Positions 1 through 8,573 of a stretch of DNA of 64,000 nt are shown in pieces. The notes under the pieces were generated by a model, which was not told the DNA's origin, ran no database searches, and saw only the letters and a list, made by a program, of their open reading frames with translations. This stretch comes from CBDBND01 sp965262665. GTDB taxonomy: Bacteria; Pseudomonadota; Alphaproteobacteria; Rhodospirillales; Rhodospirillaceae. Within the stretch, counting starts at the first letter, position 1, and every line of letters starts with the position of its first letter. The translations under genes were made by a program, and so were the position numbers. The stretch spans positions 992,001 to 1,056,000 of the forward strand of contig CBDHFR010000004.1 in the NCBI GenBank assembly GCA_965262665.1, given 5' to 3'.

Positions 1-169
1 GTGCAGCATTGGGATCGCGAGTTAGACCCCGAACCTCATGGCCGGCGTCAAGGAGCTGGCGGATGAGATGCTGGCCCGTGCCGCCACTTGCACCGGCAAC
101 GAATACCACATGGGCCTCTGCCGAGAATGAGAGAAGCGCGGCGAAAACAGCGGCAACAAGAGTGCGCAT
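1..169 (-). CDS. NAD(P)-binding NmrA/SDR-like protein, N-terminal part
   Basis: The minus strand opens with ATG at 169 and runs off the left edge of the window. It encodes a short signal-peptide-like start (MRTLVAAVFAALLSFSAEA) followed by a beta strand and the glycine-rich motif VFVAGASGGTGQHL. That motif is the dinucleotide-binding turn of NmrA-like and atypical short-chain dehydrogenases. The next helix and strand (LLDAGHEVRGLTRDP) fit the same Rossmann fold. A secretion signal on an NmrA-like protein is a little unusual; an SDR with a signal peptide also occurs at 38.6 kb. It starts just 4 bases after the stop of the broken nitrilase gene, so it is probably the distal gene of the same leftward operon. 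The substrate cannot be told from 56 residues. Confidence 0.7.
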   Translation of the reverse strand, partial: MRTLVAAVFAALLSFSAEAHVVFVAGASGGTGQHLIRQLLDAGHEVRGLTRDPNAA

Positions 170-172
170 GGT

Positions 173-1220
173 TTATTCCGCCGCCTCCGGTAGGTTGACC
201 ACACCTGCTTTAGCCACATTGCCGAGCGCCTCTTCCTGAATTTCCATAATCCGTGCTTTGGAATCCATGGGCGCATCGGCGAACTGATTGGGCGGATAGA
301 AAGAGGTTTGGTTATAGAGCGGCCTGTACATCTCGACTCGTTGACGCAGCAAGCGATTGCCGACTCCGGGAATACGGCGGGCCCGGCGCAATGCTTCTAC
401 ATCAATAGTGGCGGAGGCGACCGTACTTTCACCGGGCCACCAACATCGGCAATAATGCGACCGTGAAAGTCGATGATCTTTGAATGGCCGAGGGTCCGAC
501 CTTCGGGAATGAACGTGCCGATCTGTCCCGTGGCGTTGGTGGAAACCAAAAACATCATGTTTTCTGACGCCCGTACTTTCTTAGCGGACTCCCAAGCCCA
601 TTTATCAGCTGCGCCATGGTCCGACGTCGGATGAAGCAGCACCTCTGCGCCACGGAACATGAACATACGCGCCGATTCCTGATACATGATCTCGCCACAC
701 GGCATCATCGCGATGTTACCGAGAGGTGTTTTCGCAACAGGAAACGTGCCTTCTAAACCGTATTTATCCAGATAGGCATCCATGAAGTCGTGGGGTGATG
801 CCGTATGCACCGTATTGATGCGGCGATATTTGAGAATGATGTCCCCGGACGGATTAATGAGATAGGAACAATTAAAATAGCGTCTTGGCCAGTCGGGATC
901 TTTACTCATAGCTGTTGGCGTCAATGTAACACTTCAGGTCCTGTGCCGCTTTTTGCAATTTGCCCGTCTACGGACCGGGGATTTCAATGCAGGCTTTATC
1001 GATCCACTCCTCCGCGCTTTCCAACAAGGGAAAGCCGGTCAATGCGAATTCCGGATAAAGCAACAATTGGGGTCCACCACCCCCTGGCCGTACCCATGGC
1101 CAGGGTGACCCAGCGGTCGAGATTGGTATTTACGATAGCCATGGCCTCTTCGCGATTGGTCGCGCTGTTGACCGTGTAGGTATAGACCTGCATGCAGGTT
1201 GCTGTCCAAGGCTGTACCAT
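173..1220 (-). pseudogene. Broken nitrilase-superfamily (carbon-nitrogen hydrolase) gene
   Basis: This is a decayed paralogue of the intact gene at 1237-2283. Segments in different frames line up with it from the start (MVQPWTATCMQVYTY) to the end (NVAKAG). I see a frameshift near 1075, an in-frame TAG near 978 after EIPGP, a frameshift near 907 (ANSYE then KDPDWP) and another near 440, where PGESTVASATIDVEAL continues in a new frame. The catalytic triad pieces survive in fragments: the Glu in YPEFALTGFP, the Lys in LKYRRINT and the Cys in MMPCGEIM. Four separate lesions make true decay likelier than sequencing error. It lies 16 bp downstream of its intact copy, consistent with tandem duplication and loss of one copy. 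Confidence 0.85.
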
Positions 1221-1236
1221 TGCCTTTCTCCTGACT

Positions 1237-2283
1237 CTATTTGATGTTTTTTGCCGGAAGCATGCCCCGCTTCACCATATTCTCAAGGGATTCGCCGAGC
1301 GCAACACGAACCATCTTTTTAGACTCCATGGGTTTGTCGGCAAATTTGTTCACGGGGTAAATGGACGTGCTGGCATATAACTTGGCATACGCTTCAGGAC
1401 GTGCCATGGCGATGCGGTTAAACCCACCGGTGTTTGCCCGTACGCGGCGCAAAGCTTCGATGTCGATCAATGCAGAGCAGCGTAGAGATTCACCCGGCGT
1501 CGGTCCCTGGGCAAGGACACGCCCTTCCCAATCGAAAATCCGTGATTGCCCGGCAATATCATGAATGCCGCGGTAGGCTTCCGGCATTCCGCCGGCATTG
1601 GCGGAGACCAGGTAAACCATGTTCTCCGATGCCCTGACCTTTTTTGCCGACTGCCAACTCCAATTGTCATCGGCACCGTAATCGGAAGTGGGATGGAGAA
1701 TGATCTCAGCGCCCTGGAAGGTCAGTGCCCGCGCCGGTTCGGGGTACATGATTTCACCACACGGCATCATACCAATATTGCCGATCGGAGTTTTGGCGAC
1801 AGGGAACATTCCATCCAAACCGTACTTGTCTAAATACTTATCAAGAAAATCGTGTGGCGAATTAGAGTGAGCCGTATTGATCCGGCGGTACTTCAAAATT
1901 ATGTCGCCGGACGGATTAACGAGATAGGAACAATTAAAATAGCGTCCTGGCCAATCCGGATCGGTTTCGTAACTATTGGCACCTATGTAACACTTTTTGT
2001 CTTGGGCCAGTTTTTGCAAGCGTTCCGTTTCAGGTCCTGGAATCAGAAAACATGCTTTTGCGATCCACTCATCGGCACTTTCATGAATGGGAAACCCTTG
2101 CAGAGCGAACTCTGGAAATAAAAACACCTGCTGGTCGTCATGCGACCGAGCCGCCTCGGCTAATAATTCGGTCCACCGGTCGAGACTGCTGTGGACAATC
2201 GCCATGGCTTCTTCCCGGGTCGAGACCCGGTTGAGGATATGGGTGTACACCTGCATACACGTTGCGCGCCACGGTTCGATCAT
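1237..2283 (-). CDS. Nitrilase/amidase-family carbon-nitrogen hydrolase
   Basis: A 348-residue cytoplasmic member of the nitrilase superfamily, which hydrolyses nitriles or amides through a Glu-Lys-Cys triad. The triad is visible: Glu in FLFPEFALQGFP, Lys in LKYRRINTAHS and Cys in GMMPCGEIMYPE. Later parts (ILHPTSDYG, SENMVYLVSANAGG) follow the family pattern, and the length suits an aliphatic amidase or nitrilase. I start at the ATG at 2283 (MIEPWRATCMQ) because the decayed paralogue starts at the matching place and a GGGA-type ribosome site precedes it; an upstream in-frame ATG at 2364 would add 27 poorly conserved residues. The broken copy and the NmrA-like gene follow on the same strand. 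The exact substrate is unknown. Confidence 0.85.
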   Translation of the reverse strand: MIEPWRATCMQVYTHILNRVSTREEAMAIVHSSLDRWTELLAEAARSHDDQQVFLFPEFALQGFPIHESADEWIAKACFLIPGPETERLQKLAQDKKCYIGANSYETDPDWPGRYFNCSYLVNPSGDIILKYRRINTAHSNSPHDFLDKYLDKYGLDGMFPVAKTPIGNIGMMPCGEIMYPEPARALTFQGAEIILHPTSDYGADDNWSWQSAKKVRASENMVYLVSANAGGMPEAYRGIHDIAGQSRIFDWEGRVLAQGPTPGESLRCSALIDIEALRRVRANTGGFNRIAMARPEAYAKLYASTSIYPVNKFADKPMESKKMVRVALGESLENMVKRGMLPAKNIK

Positions 2284-2406
2284 TGGTGCTATCCCTTTTT
2301 TTGCATGTGCCAGGGTGTTGCCAGGCACGTAATGACAGCAGGTACGAAAAGGCGGGTGAGGCACCCCTCCCTTTATAAGGCGCCCGCCAGTAGGCCAAAT
2401 TACAGG

Positions 2407-3461
2407 TTAAGAGAGCCCTGCCGCTTTGGAATCTACGGACAAATTGCGGAGGTAGTGCGACAGTGAACTTGGTGCCATGGCCCACCTGACTATCCACATC
2501 AATGGTTCCTTTGTGAGAGTCGACAATTTTCTTAACAATGGACAAGCCTAACCCCGTGCTTGATTCCCAAGCGGTTGGTTGTGTGCTGACTTTGGCAAAT
2601 TCCTGAAACAGCTTATCCAATTCATTTTCTGGTATGCCTGGACCTTCATCCCCAACAGAAAATTGCACGTGATTTTTGTCAGCCTCGAAGGACACTTGGA
2701 CTTCTGTACCGGCAGGTGAGTACTTAACCGCATTGCTAATTAAATTGTCAGCGCCTTGTCCAATGCGATCCGCATCAAACACGCTATCCGGCATTTCGGT
2801 ATCTTCCATTACCAAAGTGATGTCTTTCGCTTGTGCCGTCATTTGTTGCATACGAACACAATCCTTGATGCCGGATCTTATGTTGTTTTGTGTCAGCTTC
2901 AATTGAACGGTCCCACTGGCAATAGCTGAAACGTCAAGCAGATCGTTTATCAGACTCAGCATATGCAAGGCGTTTCTGTTTATGTCTTTGTAAAATTCCT
3001 GTTTGGTCTCATCTTCAAGTTTCATGGAGGTCAGCATCTCTGACATCATTCGAACTACATTGATTGGGTTGCGCAGGTCGTGGGCGGCCATTCCCAAAAA
3101 CCGGTCTTTGATTTCGTTTGCTTCAAGCAGATCTAGGGCTGCTGTTCCCAACTTTTCCATTCGTTCAACGAGTTCGGTACGTAGTACGTAGTTCCTCATT
3201 CTGTGCTTTCAATTGATCAATCTGATCCGCGGGTGAATTATCAAGCGAAGTGCTTTTGGATGGGCGTAAATTCAGTATCACGACCAACGAAATCAATCCT
3301 GCCAAACAAAAAATTACGACAATTTCGGTTAGTACAGCAGCCGTTACTGGCTCGTCGGTACTCGCAACCCTGACCAAGAGGACGGCGGCTGAAACAAGGG
3401 CAGCCACACCTATTGCGGGTCCTGTGACTTTACGTATGTGACGTCTTACTAAGTCCGGCAT
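2407..3461 (-). pseudogene. Frameshifted membrane sensor histidine kinase
   Basis: Two overlapping frames together make one HisKA/HATPase kinase. The first (start 3461) has two hydrophobic segments (GPAIGVAALVSAAVLLV and AVLTEIVVIFCLAGLISLV) and a charged linker. The second carries the H-box (MAAHDLRNPINVVRMM), N-box (DNLISNAVKYSP), G1 (VGDEGPGIPENELDKLF) and G2 (GLGLSIVKKIVDSHKG). They are separated by a tandem duplication of TACGTAG at 3178-3191; removing one 7-bp unit restores EELRTELVERMEK in one frame. At the 3' end the frame reads on into the nitrilase gene to 2138, whereas a one-base shift after FTVALPP ends cleanly at 2407, so a second lesion is likely. There is no response regulator directly adjacent. 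Confidence 0.75.
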
Positions 3462-3538
3462 TCAGACGACCTTTTCCCACTGTCTTTGGACAATGGTTGT
3501 ATCGGGGCTGCAGGGTGATGGCCAGTCCAGTAAAAGCA

Positions 3539-4894
3539 CTAGTTTCGATTAACCGGAAGATCCAAAGCCGAAAGGTCGATTTGTTCTCCGCCTTTGAAAA
3601 CCGCAATCACATTTTGCGCCTGTGTGATGTCTTCCGTCGGGTTTCCGGACAGGATGACCATATCAGCAAGTTTACCCACCTCGATCGACCCCAGATCATC
3701 CTCTTTGCCAATATAGATGGCTGCGTTTAGCGTTGCCATTTTCAAGGCATCATCAGGCGGTATGCCGGCTTCGATGAGCAGGCTGAGTTCCTGATGAACC
3801 GTCGGCCCATGCGCCCGGTCCGTACCCATAGCCAGCATGGCACCGCCTTCATGCATCGCCCGCAGATTTTCCATCATCGATGGCAGTATGCGGGCAAAGA
3901 AAGAAGACATGCCGCTGGAAATGTAACGCTCGCGCTCCGAAGTTTTTTGCCGGGTGCGTTCCTTTTCCGGCAAGGTAGCTCGGTACGGCAGTGTATCAAA
4001 CATTTCCGGATTGTCAGCCACGCGAGCGATGTTTCCGAATACGGTTAACGTGGTCGAAATGGGAACGCCTTTTGACTGGGCGTATTTCGGGAATGCATCG
4101 GACAACTCTGCACGTGCTGGCGGATGAGCTAAAGCATCGATCCCCGCTTCAATCGCCGTTCTGGCTTCTTTCTCTGTCGGAATATGCACAGTGGTGCGAA
4201 TACCGCGCGCATGCACGTGCGCAATTGTTTGTCGCAGGAGGTCAAGCGTAAATGTCGGTGACTCTGGTTCGCCGCGCCGGCCTTGTGGATCAAGCAAGAA
4301 TTTGACCATATCAGGTTCGAAATCCAGGTGACGATCTAACAGGTCGAAATCGTCTGGGCTTCCGATCAGAGTGGCGCCTGAACCGGCGCCATAACCACTG
4401 GGAAAGGCGACAACATTGCCAGTGGCAAAAATTCGCGGTGATACAATTTCCCCAGCCCGTTCAGCCGCTCGCAACGGATAAATAAAATCATTGAAATTAC
4501 CGGAGTCGTAAATGCTTGTTACGCCGTTATAGAGATAGCCGTGAAGGCTGTTTACAGCAGCCGCGCGGCGTACGGCGATCTCTTCGGTAATCCCACTGCT
4601 TTCTGCGCGAATTCTCCCACCGCCCAAATGAATGTGGCTGTCGATCAGACCGGGAATGAGATAATGGCCGGTTCCATCAATAGAGGTGCTGGAGGAAGGC
4701 GGCGACCCCGTACCGATAGCCGTAATGCGCTCACCGGAAACTTGGACCCAGGCATCCTCCACCGCTGCACCACCCGTACCGTCCAGCAGAGTGATATGGG
4801 ACACGACCAGATCCGCGGCCGAGACTTGCCAAGTAAATGTGAGCGTCAGGCTTACAAGCGTGAACCCGAAAAGAAATATTTTTAGCTGCTGCAC
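3539..4894 (-). CDS. Secreted metal-dependent amidohydrolase (imidazolonepropionase-like)
   Basis: A 451-residue amidohydrolase-superfamily enzyme with a signal peptide (FLFGFTLVSLTLTFTWQVSAAD), so probably periplasmic. Expected metal ligands are present: LIDSHIHLGGG (HxH), the later His in TTVHIPTEKEA, ALAHPPARAE, and the Asp in AMGTDRAHGPTVHQEL. The N-terminal strand LVVSHITLLDGTGG and the C-terminal GSIEVGKLADMVILSGNP are typical of imidazolonepropionase- and Xaa-Pro-dipeptidase-like amidohydrolases. The substrate is probably a cyclic amide or a small peptide derivative, but this cannot be fixed from sequence. It is read divergently from the DUF1838-like pair that starts 137 bp away, so the intervening sequence should hold both promoters. 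Confidence 0.85.
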   Translation of the reverse strand: MQQLKIFLFGFTLVSLTLTFTWQVSAADLVVSHITLLDGTGGAAVEDAWVQVSGERITAIGTGSPPSSSTSIDGTGHYLIPGLIDSHIHLGGGRIRAESSGITEEIAVRRAAAVNSLHGYLYNGVTSIYDSGNFNDFIYPLRAAERAGEIVSPRIFATGNVVAFPSGYGAGSGATLIGSPDDFDLLDRHLDFEPDMVKFLLDPQGRRGEPESPTFTLDLLRQTIAHVHARGIRTTVHIPTEKEARTAIEAGIDALAHPPARAELSDAFPKYAQSKGVPISTTLTVFGNIARVADNPEMFDTLPYRATLPEKERTRQKTSERERYISSGMSSFFARILPSMMENLRAMHEGGAMLAMGTDRAHGPTVHQELSLLIEAGIPPDDALKMATLNAAIYIGKEDDLGSIEVGKLADMVILSGNPTEDITQAQNVIAVFKGGEQIDLSALDLPVNRN

Positions 4895-5030
4895 AGTCCG
4901 TCCCCCCGTTTGACCTACTTGAGCCTGAGTTTAGGTCACTCTTCGGCCCAAGAAAATCACACCCATTGGCTCACAGGCTGGGCTATGATCACATATCCGG
5001 CAAATGAACGCCGGGTGTGGAGGGATCGCC

Positions 5031-5870
5031 ATGAATCGTCGAGACGTGCTGGGCATGATGGGTGCAGCGCCTCTTGCCGCCTCAATGCTCGGACGAGGTA
5101 GCGCCTGGGCTGACGGCCATGTCGACCCAAATACGGTCGACGGCCTCTACAACATCCATAGAAAATTGCATTTTTCCTTCGATGACCGTGTCGTCTATTG
5201 GTACCTGCGCGCCATTCGTTATGGCTTAGTGGATAGTGCCTTCACACCGTTTTGGGACATGCATGTCGGTTTCATTTCCGTTTCCGAAAATGAAGGCGAT
5301 GACTTTCGTATGAAAATAATGTCGGCGATTTTCTATACCGACATAGAAACCGGCATGCTCCTCGAAAATTTTGACAACCCGTTTAAAGGTGAGCGTATAC
5401 CTGTTCGTCAACCCGGAGCGCTGAGAGCGTCCCGTTTGTACGACAAAGTCGGAATGGTCACCGATCCGATAGAACGTCCGGGAATGAATGCCACCCAGGA
5501 CGGCAGTATCGGACCGGCTTGGATTGTCGGTGATGACGTCTGGTGCCGGGCTGACACCGCGACGCGTCTCGAACCAACCTCCGTCGATGGAAGACTTTTT
5601 CAAGTCTATGATTGGTCGACCTTTCATGGCTCGATTTCAGAAGTGGCTGATCCGGATGTTGCCAGCGCTCATTGCACGCAAACGTTCGTCGACCTCCTCA
5701 CTTGGCCCGACTGGTTGAACATGGGCGATTTACCGGGCAACTACGTTTCGCGCGGCTTCGGCCGGAAATCTTGGTCTATGGATGGAATGCCGCCAGAATG
5801 GAGTGCCATCATGCGGGATCAGTATCCGAAAGCATACGATGATCCGCGCAGCTACATTGAGGGACTTTAG
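5031..5870 (+). CDS. DUF1838-like Tat-exported protein, copy 1
   Basis: A 279-residue protein with a twin-arginine type leader (MNRRDVLGMMGAAPLAASML) and a likely cleavage after SAWADG. The body has features I associate with DUF1838: FDNPFKGERIPVRQPG, PAWIVGDDVWCR, WLNMGDLPGNYVSRGFGRKS and a closing Pro/Tyr-rich segment (EWSAIMRDQYPKAYDD). No enzymatic role is established for the family that I can name. The start at 5031 is chosen because the RR motif lies directly behind it and GGAGGG precedes it; an upstream ATG at 5004 would bury the Tat motif. A close paralogue of identical length follows after 35 bp in the same operon, and two more fragments of the family occur in this window. Confidence 0.7.
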   Translation: MNRRDVLGMMGAAPLAASMLGRGSAWADGHVDPNTVDGLYNIHRKLHFSFDDRVVYWYLRAIRYGLVDSAFTPFWDMHVGFISVSENEGDDFRMKIMSAIFYTDIETGMLLENFDNPFKGERIPVRQPGALRASRLYDKVGMVTDPIERPGMNATQDGSIGPAWIVGDDVWCRADTATRLEPTSVDGRLFQVYDWSTFHGSISEVADPDVASAHCTQTFVDLLTWPDWLNMGDLPGNYVSRGFGRKSWSMDGMPPEWSAIMRDQYPKAYDDPRSYIEGL

Positions 5871-5905
5871 GAACTCTCAATGGGATTTTGTAAGGAGAGA
5901 TCACC

Positions 5906-6745
5906 ATGAAACGCAGAGACCTGCTTGGCATGATGGGTGCAGTACCGTTGGTCGCATCTGCAATCGGTCGCAGAACCGCATTGGCTGACGGCCATGTGGA
6001 CCCCAATACCGTCGATGGCCTGTATACCATCCATCGAAAACTAAATTACTCGTTCGATGACCGGATCGTGTACTGGTATTTGCGGGCCATTCGCTATGGC
6101 TTGGTCGACAGCGCGTTCACGCCGTTCTGGGATATGCATGTGGGCTTCATTTCCATCGCGGAAGACGAAGGCGATGGGTTCCGGACCAAAACCATGAGTT
6201 CAATTTTCTATACAGATATCGAATCTGGCGAACTGCTGGAAAATTTTGACAATCCCTTCACCGGTGAGCGGGTTCCTGTCAGGCAACCTGGAATGAACCG
6301 CTCATCGCGGCTTTACAATAAGGCCGGCATGGTGGCCGACCGGACTGAGCGGCCAGGAATGAACATGACCCAGTTCGGCGATGTCGGGCCGGCTTGGATT
6401 GTCGGGGATGACGTTTGGTGCCGGGGCGACACCGGGTTCCGCGGCGAACCGACGACCGACGAAGGGCGTCTTATTCAGATCAACGATTGGTCCACCTATC
6501 ATGGCTCCATTTCTGAAGTCGCCGATCAGGATGTCACTAGCGCCAATGCAACCCAAGCCTTTAACGATATCAACACATGGCCGGGATGGCTGAACATGGG
6601 TGACGTTCAAGGCAACTATGTCTCCCGTGGGTTTGGCCGAAAATCCTGGTCTATGGACGGCATGCCGCCTGAATGGAGTGCCATCATGCGTGACCGGTAT
6701 CCGAGAGAATACGCTGATCCGCGCGCTTATATCGAAGGCGCATAG
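5906..6745 (+). CDS. DUF1838-like Tat-exported protein, copy 2
   Basis: A 279-residue paralogue of the gene at 5031 with the same layout: Tat leader MKRRDLLGMMGAVPLVASAI, then DGHVDPNTVDGLYTIHRKL, FDNPFTGERVPVRQPG, PAWIVGDDVWCRGDTG and WLNMGDVQGNYVSRGFGRKS. A strong ribosome site (AAGGAGAG) lies 8 bases before the ATG. The two proteins are very similar along their whole length, so the pair arose by tandem duplication and then diverged mainly in the middle. The stop at 6743-6745 sits 8 bases before the metallo-beta-lactamase gene start, implying one transcript of three genes. The exported location suggests a role with the secreted amidohydrolase and MBL-fold protein next door, but the reaction is unknown. 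Confidence 0.7.
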   Translation: MKRRDLLGMMGAVPLVASAIGRRTALADGHVDPNTVDGLYTIHRKLNYSFDDRIVYWYLRAIRYGLVDSAFTPFWDMHVGFISIAEDEGDGFRTKTMSSIFYTDIESGELLENFDNPFTGERVPVRQPGMNRSSRLYNKAGMVADRTERPGMNMTQFGDVGPAWIVGDDVWCRGDTGFRGEPTTDEGRLIQINDWSTYHGSISEVADQDVTSANATQAFNDINTWPGWLNMGDVQGNYVSRGFGRKSWSMDGMPPEWSAIMRDRYPREYADPRAYIEGA

Positions 6746-6753
6746 TGCTCCAA

Positions 6754-7619
6754 ATGGCGTCTACGAGGGCCGCCGTTGCACTCATCTTGTGCTGCGGCTT
6801 GTGGTGCTCCGCCGCAATTGCACAAACACCATTTGGCCAGAAGTCTTACACGGTCGAGGAGCTCGGGCCGGACACTTATGGCTTTCGATCGGGCACGGCT
6901 CGCAGTCTCATCGTCATCGGTGACGACGGAGTTATTTATGTCGATCCCCTCAGCCCTGAAGACGCGAAAAACGGTCTCGCGACCGTCCGAGAAATTACCG
7001 ACAAACCGATCAAATACGTAGTCTATTCCCATCAGCATTGGGACCACATTCTCGGCGGACAGGTATTCAAAGGCGAAGGCGCCACATTCGTCAGCCACAT
7101 TGAGTGTCTAAAGCACTTTTCCCGTCATCCCCATCCGGATCTGGTCATGCCGGACAGGACCATTGAAGCCAATGACAGTCTGTCATTGGGAAATAGGACG
7201 GTTCAGTTTCTCTATTTTGGCCCAACCATGGTGATTGCTTGATCGTTCCCTGGCTGCCTGAACTAAACATGCCCTTCATTGTCGATCTGGTAACACCGGG
7301 TTTCATTGGTATCGGTCTGATGCCCGATTATGATCCCGGAGAATGGGTCCGCAGCCTTCTGGAAATCGAACGCCTCCCCTTCGAATCGTTCTTCGCCGGA
7401 CATTCCACAGCCGTTTCTCCAAAATCCGTGCTGATCGAGCGGCGCATGTTTTTGCAGGACATTATGGCTGTGGTGAAACGGGAGTATGCCGCAGGAACGC
7501 CCCTGGCGGATGTCGCCGGTAAGATCGATCTTCCCAAATACCAACACCTTGCGGGGTATGGCACCAGCATTCCGGCGTTCGCTCAGCGGTTGTATTGGTA
7601 CTATGGATTAGGCTGGTAG
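6754..7619 (+). pseudogene. Frameshifted secreted metallo-beta-lactamase-fold hydrolase
   Basis: The first frame has a signal peptide (AAVALILCCGLWCSAAIAQ) and the metal-binding motif YSHQHWDHILGG (HxHxDH) and ends early at 7242 with FGPTMVIA. Adding one C at about 7227 gives PTHGDCLIVPWLPE, the family's next metal His/Asp strand, which joins exactly to the second frame ending at 7619. The joined protein of about 288 residues matches a one-domain MBL-fold hydrolase of the type found beside quinoprotein systems. It is therefore one gene with a single-base deletion in a run of C, either a real mutation or a base-calling error. ATG 6754 is preferred over GTG 6745 because it begins the leader. 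It is the last gene of the DUF1838 operon. Confidence 0.8.
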
Positions 7620-7747
7620 CCTGAATTAAAATAGTTCATAATCGAAACTAAGAGTGTTATCTACCTTAAATAGATAAAACTCGGTTCTGCCATGCGCTTT
7701 AGGCAATAAAACCTAATTAGGCGCAAGAACAGAAAGAGTCTCAATTA

Positions 7748-8568
7748 ATGAACATGGCTGTGGCCTCTTACAAAGCAACGTCTTTTTTGTCTGAAGTTAG
7801 CCTTCTATCGGTTGATCCAGACAAGACCAACCGGTCGATCCTGACGGGGTTGATTGAAGACATGAAGCCGCGCCGTTTCATGGCGGCTAAGTCTTTGGCA
7901 GAAGGACGATTGGCCATGGCTGATCGTCTCGAAGCTTTCGATGTCGTCCTTTTGGCCGTAAAAAATCCTCCCACCAGTGGCTTCCATTACTTGCAAGAAA
8001 TTCGCGCTGGCGGCATTCCCCGCGTCAACCCGAATACCCGGGTCATTTTGGTATCGCAGCCACCGAACCGGACCATGATCGACCTCGCCAGCACTTTGGA
8101 TGCGGACGGAATTCTTACCTTACCTATGTCCTCGGCAACGGTTTCCAACACACTTTCAAAAGCGCTTAAGCGAGATCGTGAAGTCAAAAAGCCCGAGAGT
8201 TATTTGTCCGTTAAACTGCCGAAACCCGTAAAGAAGAAACCCAAAAAAGATGCAGGCCCCAATGCCTGGGTGGTGTGGAGTAAAAAAGAAAAAGAAAAGG
8301 CTGACTTGTTGCAATCTTTGGAATCCGCCTTAGCGACGATCAAAGAAGAATCAGCCGTGGAGCCCGCCAGAATTGAAAACGTAAAGACCTATTGGTTAAG
8401 GATCTCCGCGCCGGCATGATATTGGCGGAGGACATTCTGGGAGAAGAGGATGAACTGCTTCAGGCAACAGGTACACCATCGAACGATCCACTCATCGATA
8501 AAATGAAGAAGTTCAGTGAATTTGGTCTGTGCCGCTCATTTCTCAAGGCCGGAGCCGCGCCAGCATAA
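7748..8568 (+). pseudogene. Pseudo-receiver protein with C-terminal frameshift
   Basis: The N-terminal 130 residues resemble a response-regulator receiver fold (VSLLSVDPDKTNRSILTGLI, VILVSQPPNRTMIDLAS), but the phospho-acceptor Asp is replaced (FDVVLLAVKNPP) and the switch Lys before Pro is a Leu (LTLPMSSA), so it is probably a pseudo-receiver. A lysine-rich linker follows. The open frame stops at 8419, but shifting frame near 8390 gives KDLRAGMILAEDILGEED and LLQATGTPSNDPLIDKMKKF, ending at TAA 8566-8568. The segment LxxGMxLAEDI with a trailing kLxkF is the pattern seen next to HD/cyclic-di-GMP phosphodiesterase domains. The joined protein would be about 272 residues. It stops 5 bases short of the converging MFS gene. 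Function is uncertain. Confidence 0.6.
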
Positions 8569-8573
8569 TTAGG

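Noticed and set aside
2138..2406. Extension of the histidine kinase frame into the nitrilase gene
   Set aside because: It overlaps 145 bp of the nitrilase gene in another frame and carries no kinase-like sequence; a frameshift ending at 2407 explains it better.
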